This document shows positions 58,845 to 64,000 of a stretch of 64,000 nucleotides of DNA, one piece after another. The first letter of the stretch is position 1. Each line of letters starts with the position of its first letter. The stretch is from Phlebiopsis flavidoalba. Taxonomy: Eukaryota > Basidiomycota > Agaricomycetes > Polyporales > Phanerochaetaceae. The DNA lies in assembly GCA_035772785.1 (NCBI GenBank), contig JAOCPU010000007.1, positions 186,001-250,000 on the forward strand, written 5' to 3'. Position numbers and translations under genes: made by a program. The notes under the pieces are model-generated. The model did not search any database, was not told the DNA's origin, and saw only the letters and a program-made list of their open reading frames with translations.

Positions 58845-61800
58845 ACAAGAGGTAGCTTTTCGGGGTGGTTAGTTTGATGGGCAGGAGACCGCGCTGGCCT
58901 GGAAATGGGTACCGTGATGGTTCATGGTCCTGAGCGAAGCTGGGGCGTATGCTTTTGTGGGGTGATGCAGCCCAGGCAGGGGTGTGCTGACAGCGGCAGA
59001 TGAGGGAGGGATTTTTTTCGCGTGCTGACAACAGAGCAGAGCAGACGATTAGAGACTGGGGTGAGCGGTTGGGCAGTGGTGGTGGAAGAATAGCGAGGCA
59101 AGCGGAGAGAAAGGGTGAGTGGAAGTATCGCGGCCGGTACTTATCTCGCTTACCTCAGGCTTTGCCCGCACGAGACGTCGCCCAAAGGCACGGGCGCTTC
59201 GCGGGGAACTGATGATGGTGATTTTACTAAACCTGGCATGGCCGACAATGAGCGAACGTGCCACCCAGCTGGTGGGCTTGTCTAAAGTCTATGGGTGTGG
59301 GTCCTGTCGGTACCACAGCCACCAGCAGTGCAGCCCTGGCTATATACCAGCTGCAAAAAGATAATCTGCAAGAAGACGAGACCTGCCGCATTGTCGCCGC
59401 AAGGTAAAAGCGTCGAGAAGAGATCTTGGCTGGATCTCTCGGCCGTCGCAGCGTGGGACCTCTCGCCCGACACCCACCCAGGTTACCCGCGCTATATTCA
59501 AAATCATCACTTGCCGATAACGGAAAGATATTCTGACATCGTCATCAGTTCCACTTCGATGGATCTTGCAGACTTGCGCCACGCTGTACCCAGGGCCCGC
59601 CGTCCGCCTTCGAGGGCGAGCGAGAGCCAGATCTCTTGTGTCCCAAACACACCCGTCGCGCTCTGCCTTCCGAGTGGACTCACTTAGCCACACCGGGTTC
59701 TTGGGACCCTGCATCGAGCGCTTGCATGCTCTTCACCGCGAAGCGAGTCTCGGCGCCGGCCACCCCCTCGTCTGGCCACGAAGCACCGCAGCTTGGCGAA
59801 GAACACCATACGCTGCGAACTGATTTTTGGTAACGTCCATATTGCGTTGCTGCACACACACAGTCTGCGTCTAACCGGACGGTCCGTCATCGTCCTGTCA
59901 GTCTACCCCACCGCTGAAACTAGCGGCGCGGCGCTCAGGGCCATTGCTCGTTGCGGAGATGTCGCCACGAATTGCTACTCTGTCGGCGGAGGCATTCGTC
60001 AGACGGAACAATGTCCACATTCCTGGTGGGTGTAGCGCGGGGTGCTCCTGAATGGACTCCTCGGTCGAGCTTCTATCTCGTGGCCTGGCTCAACGTTCAA
60101 GGGTCCCCACCACTATCCAGCAGGTGGTACGGCAGAGCTAGTCCACCCTGCACAGTCACAGCTAACGAGACGGTTGGTACTTTTGAACTGACCAACGCCG
60201 CTAACGCCTTTTCAAGATCGTACCTCGCCAGTGGGATCTCCCCGCGTCTTCTCACCCTTCATAGATAGAACTAGACTACAGATTGGGTACGCGCAACCGT
60301 CCTCATGAGCCTGTGGTGCCATTTATGGGCGAGCACGGCGACATCCGCACCCACGGCATGCTTCTTTCATATTCAAATCGCCCTTTTCACCAACAACGGG
60401 ATAGGGCTATGTATTCCAATCAACCAGTGGCAGGCTGCATGTGTGTGGGGACTCTCCTCAAAGCGCCAGGTCGGGTCGGACGCATAAAAACAGTCACCCG
60501 TCAGCGCTACCAAGAATAGCGGCGCAGCGGGAAGTTTTTGCTAAGATCTCAATCTCGATCGCAGCCAAATGTAGATCATGATCGCGCCATCTTATCCCGG
60601 CGGTACCTTATCATCAAGGCGGTCGCCAGGAAATGGAAACTGTAGTGGTTCGTACGCAGCGCCCCCTCGGGGACTTTACTAGGTCAGCAAATTTGATATT
60701 ACTATAGCAAGAGGGAGTAAGAGAAGTGAATATGAAGACGAAATGGAATGTGACTTTCTGACTACGAACGACTTCAGGTAGTCATACACTGGTCACAGTG
60801 TACTTCAAGGTCAGACCTCTGACTCGGAGTCGGAGGGGAGGCTATTGAACCTTAGCGGAAGATTTTCGTTCGGAAGGGTGCGGAATCATGCACTCCCGTC
60901 GGCGACGGTCTTCACTCGATGGGCCATAAATACGCGTCTAAATAAAGAGCTCTGCCATTTTTTTTGAGGAACCAGACGCACAATCGAGCCACCTAACCCT
61001 AAAAGTTTTGACGTGTCACCCATCGATACGTCCAGAGCTTCGCTAGCAGCGACGTGGTGGGCGCTCAACCCAACCTTGCCCCTGGCATCAGCAGCGCCAA
61101 GCGTTCATGGATATCTGCTTTAGCAGATAGAACTTTCATAGAGAGTAAATCGAACGCAATTGGTTGATAAGCATCGGCCACCGCGCGCTCGGACTCGTGG
61201 CATTACACCGCGTCCGGCGTTTCCTATCGTCGGCGGCGTTCAAATGAATGGCTCAACCCGACTCCAAAATGCGAAAGTTTTTCGAGACTACGCGACGCGG
61301 CATTGACTCTTCTCGCGCGAGAGATGCTCACGCCCCCAGGTGGCCGCCAACCTCCACTACGGCCGTTGCGCCAAGAAAGACAGATGGTGATACACATGTT
61401 TAGCGACTTTCATCTAGAATTACAATCCGCACGAAATCAACGATTAGCCACCGACAGTATGCGAGGGCACTGAAATGATACGCAATGATACGATTCGCCC
61501 ATGCCGCCACGCCAACAACCCTACACCCTAGCCCTCCTCTTCCTCCGCTCTTCCTCCCTGTCGGCGGCCTCTCCTCCTCCTCTCGCGACATTCGACATCC
61601 TCTCTCGGGCCTCTCCACGCCCCGGCAGAACATACCCTTTCCTCCTACCTCCATCTCGTCCGCCACTCGTCCCCTCCTCCGTTGTCGTCGGCAGCGGGTC
61701 GGTCCCACAAATACGCCTTGGTTGCGCGCATGTGGATGGCTTGATGTCCGAGACCGCCGCTTGCGCTGCAGGGGGACGAAACGCCCGTTTTGGTCGCGGC

Positions 61801-63091
61801 GCGCTGGCGGCGCGTTGTGAAGGTCGCGGTCTCAATACTTCCACGTATATGCCGGCCCCAGCTTTGATGATGACCGAAGTAGACGGTTTCGCATCGCGCG
61901 GCCGCCGCTAGGACTGAGGGCCGACAAAGGGAGAGGCATTGTGGGAGTCCGTGGATACTGGCACTTGTAGCTGTTGGTATAGTGCCAGTCATGCGTGAAC
62001 ATGGATACGGGCGGTCTGATCATCCGTGCATCTCCTAGTAGGGTTCGTGTTAAGCCAAGATGTGACGACACAGGATGAAGGTCACTCACAGCAATAGCTT
62101 GGTGGAAAGCTTGCCGCAGATGACTTCGCGCGACGTGTGGTCGACACTGTGTCCTTGTGCGGTTCATGACTTGCCACTACCCAGTAAGCAGTGTACAGAC
62201 AGATCCCCATTTGCGCTGGGTTGAGCAAGACTTTAAGTCGACGCGGCTTGGGGTATGCTTTGCGTTGTACCGCGCAACCGCACGCTTGCATGGGCCCGAA
62301 CAAGAGGCCGGAGACGGGGACATCGACGCCGAACATGATCGATACTCGCTCGACGCTCCCGTCTAGCTAGAGGACGTCTCATGAAGGGGGATGTCATGGC
62401 CACCGTGACATTCGACTTGTCGGTACCGGCCGCTTGCTCTAGTATGCTCGCCAGGCAAGAGTGAGAAGTCGTCGCTTGGGAATCCTAGGTCTTGTGGTCG
62501 TCCAAAGTTGACTTGAACGCGGCTGGGATTTCGTCGGGGCGCGTTGCAGTGTATGGGGCAGGATCAATCCCCCCACAGCCCCCCTTTTTTCTACGGGACC
62601 GCAGCAAGAAGCCAATCGCGAACCATTGGCGAGGAGGCGGGGATTTGTTCCGTTGGGTCAAAGGCCTCGGGTTGCGCTGTACTTGGCCCGTCGGCTTGCC
62701 ATGAAACGGCGCGAAGGCGAGAGCAATCGATATGCGAAGGCTGTCTTCACAATGTGACATGGCGTTCAAAAACGGCCCGAATTCATGCTTGATTTACGAG
62801 AAGAGGGGCTCGTCTTGGATTGTACTAGGAGGCAGACGCGAGGTTGAAAACAAGATCAGCTGCACATCAAAAACGGCCAAACTCACGGAAAATAGGCTTC
62901 ACTACAATGGAATATATTGATAATTTCATTAGAGTCGGCCTAGCTTCAGTAAACGCCCTGGTTTTGAATTATCGAACTTCGTTTGCCTTCTTTCTAGTAA
63001 CCGCCGTTGCGACATTTCACATGCCTTCACATAAGGTGCTAGAGGCCCGTGGAAAGCATCCAAGCCGAGTTCTGTTGTGCGCATCCTGGGT
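58845..63091. other. 4.2 kb without a recognisable gene
   Basis: Many short frames occur on both strands. The longest plus frames are 59295-59687, 59951-60268 and 61501-61911; the last is a Pro/Ser-rich low-complexity frame. None has a motif I recognise, and no tandem repeats or LTRs like those at 15-21 kb were seen. Genes broken by frame slips could be hidden here. Confidence 0.35.
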
Positions 63092-64000
63092 ATGGGTGCA
63101 GGTAAAAGACCAAACCGCGACGGTTCTGCCCTGGTAAGCCCCGAGAGCCCAGACCCCATTTTAGGCCCAGTTCGTTTAGCATTCAGTCGGAGTTTGCAAG
63201 CGATCCTTAAGCGCGTGCCCCAAATAGACGAACCGAGCGTGATCAGGGCACGATTGTCTTTGGCGCGAGCAGCTCTCACCTTCATGTCCGCCATGTCGTC
63301 CTGTGTCGGCTTTCCCGAACCCCCCACCCGCGCCACGCTTGCAGATGCGCGTACCCTTCTCGCTGCGCAGCGTGCTGCTGTCGGCGACATCTCCGCCAAG
63401 ATCCAGGACGCCGAGGCCGAGCTTGCGCGCATCGTGCGAGCCAAGCAGGAAGCTCTATCCAGGAAATGCAGAAGGACCGCGAGGCCATGGAGGAGCAAGT
63501 GTCCCGCACATTGGCCTACCTGGCGCACATACGACGTCTACCACACGAGCTCCTCAGCCACATATTTATAGGTTCATATTCGAAGACCCGTCCCTGCTGT
63601 GCATGGATTTTGGCCTCCGTATGTTCACTGTGGCGCAGGCAGGTATTATCTATGTCCAAAACTCTGGTCTAAGGTAAGCCCATTTCGACCTTTGTTTACG
63701 TTCTGGGCTACCGTGGGTGGGGTGGCGTGCTGCACCCCACTCCTGTGCCATGGGCGCATAGCGCAGCGTGCTGTAGCCACGCCCATACTTGACGCACTGA
63801 AATCTCCAATGCTTATTAATTTCCGACATTAGATACGCCTCATGACGACCCCCAACTCCTCGCCAGACACTGTACGCTTGTGGCTAGAGCGTTCAGTAGC
63901 AAACTCCATGCCTCTGGACATCGAGATATTCCTACGACCACGGAGTCCAACACCGAGACGAGACGTGCCGTCCCTGCACCGCCGCTCTTCGACAGCCACG
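63092..64000 (+). CDS. F-box protein (partial, 3' end outside window)
   Basis: F-box proteins link substrates to SCF ubiquitin ligases through Skp1. From the ATG at 63092 (an alternative is near 63283), a heptad-rich coiled-coil segment reads RTLLAAQRAAVGDISAKIQD and AEAELARIVRAKQEAL (63346-63460). After a one-base slip, MQKDREAMEEQVSRTLAYLA leads into the F-box IRRLPHELLSHIFIGSYSKT with CCAWILASVCSLWRRQVL (63525-63655) and LWSKV after a frame change. A GT-AG intron near 63672-63830 is followed by NSSPDTVRLWLERSVANSMP then LDIEIFLRP (63850-63935), the typical post-F-box segment of Agaricomycete F-box families. The coding sequence continues past 64000. The target is unknown. Confidence 0.78.

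Noticed and set aside
59119..59364. Possible zinc-binding small protein from a VYGCGSCRYHSHQQ phrase
   Set aside because: The remaining residues and spacing do not fit the Yippee family or another zinc fold; likely chance.
62929..63528. 199-codon minus-strand frame
   Set aside because: It is the antisense shadow of the F-box gene, whose plus-strand translation shows a coiled coil and F-box.

Overview
The window is genomic DNA from a filamentous fungus, most likely a mushroom-forming basidiomycete (Agaricomycetes). The evidence is short GT-AG introns inside almost every gene, a copper-fist regulator, an EF-hand/ZZ-finger protein and an F-box protein of kinds I know mainly from Agaricomycetes, an intron-containing nuclear tRNA-Ala, and a chromodomain Ty3/gypsy retrotransposon. 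Assignments are from motif recognition by eye; no database search was possible.

Reading quality matters here. Conserved housekeeping genes (Rrp9, alanine aminotransferase, enoyl-CoA hydratase, Hikeshi, an ABCC transporter, an OPT transporter) can all be followed motif by motif, but each changes frame several times within exons. The two LTRs of the retrotransposon differ by about ten small indels and no clear substitution. I infer that much of the frame disruption is indel error of an uncorrected long-read assembly, so gene spans below are envelopes over several exons and frames, not clean ORFs.

Layout. 1-11.3 kb is a gene-rich block: alpha/beta hydrolase (partial, -), Rrp9 (-), alanine aminotransferase (+), copper-fist transcription factor (-), an unrecognised gene (-), Hikeshi/OPI10 (+). 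13.27-22.35 kb is a nested repeat region: an AT-rich 20-21 bp minisatellite carries two copies of a 0.67-0.69 kb terminal-inverted-repeat element with 6-bp target duplications, and one copy is split by a Ty3/gypsy retrotransposon with LTRs and a perfect 5-bp target duplication. 22.4-28.3 kb is GC-rich with no recognisable gene. 28.3-31.2 kb is an oligopeptide transporter. 31.3-35.2 kb holds a cluster of short palindromes and a tRNA-Ala(AGC). 35.2-40.5 kb is a large EF-hand/ZZ-finger gene. 42.3-48.2 kb holds enoyl-CoA hydratase (+), a 3'-5' exonuclease-domain gene (-) and a tandem pair of small secreted protein genes (+). 49.5-56.2 kb is a full-length ABCC/MRP transporter, followed by an APH-fold kinase-like gene (-). 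About 4 kb without a recognisable gene precedes an F-box gene (+) that runs off the end.

The genes do not form an obvious pathway or cluster; this is an ordinary mixed chromosomal segment. The most interesting part is the nested repeat region, where both terminal-inverted-repeat elements sit at the same position of the minisatellite unit.
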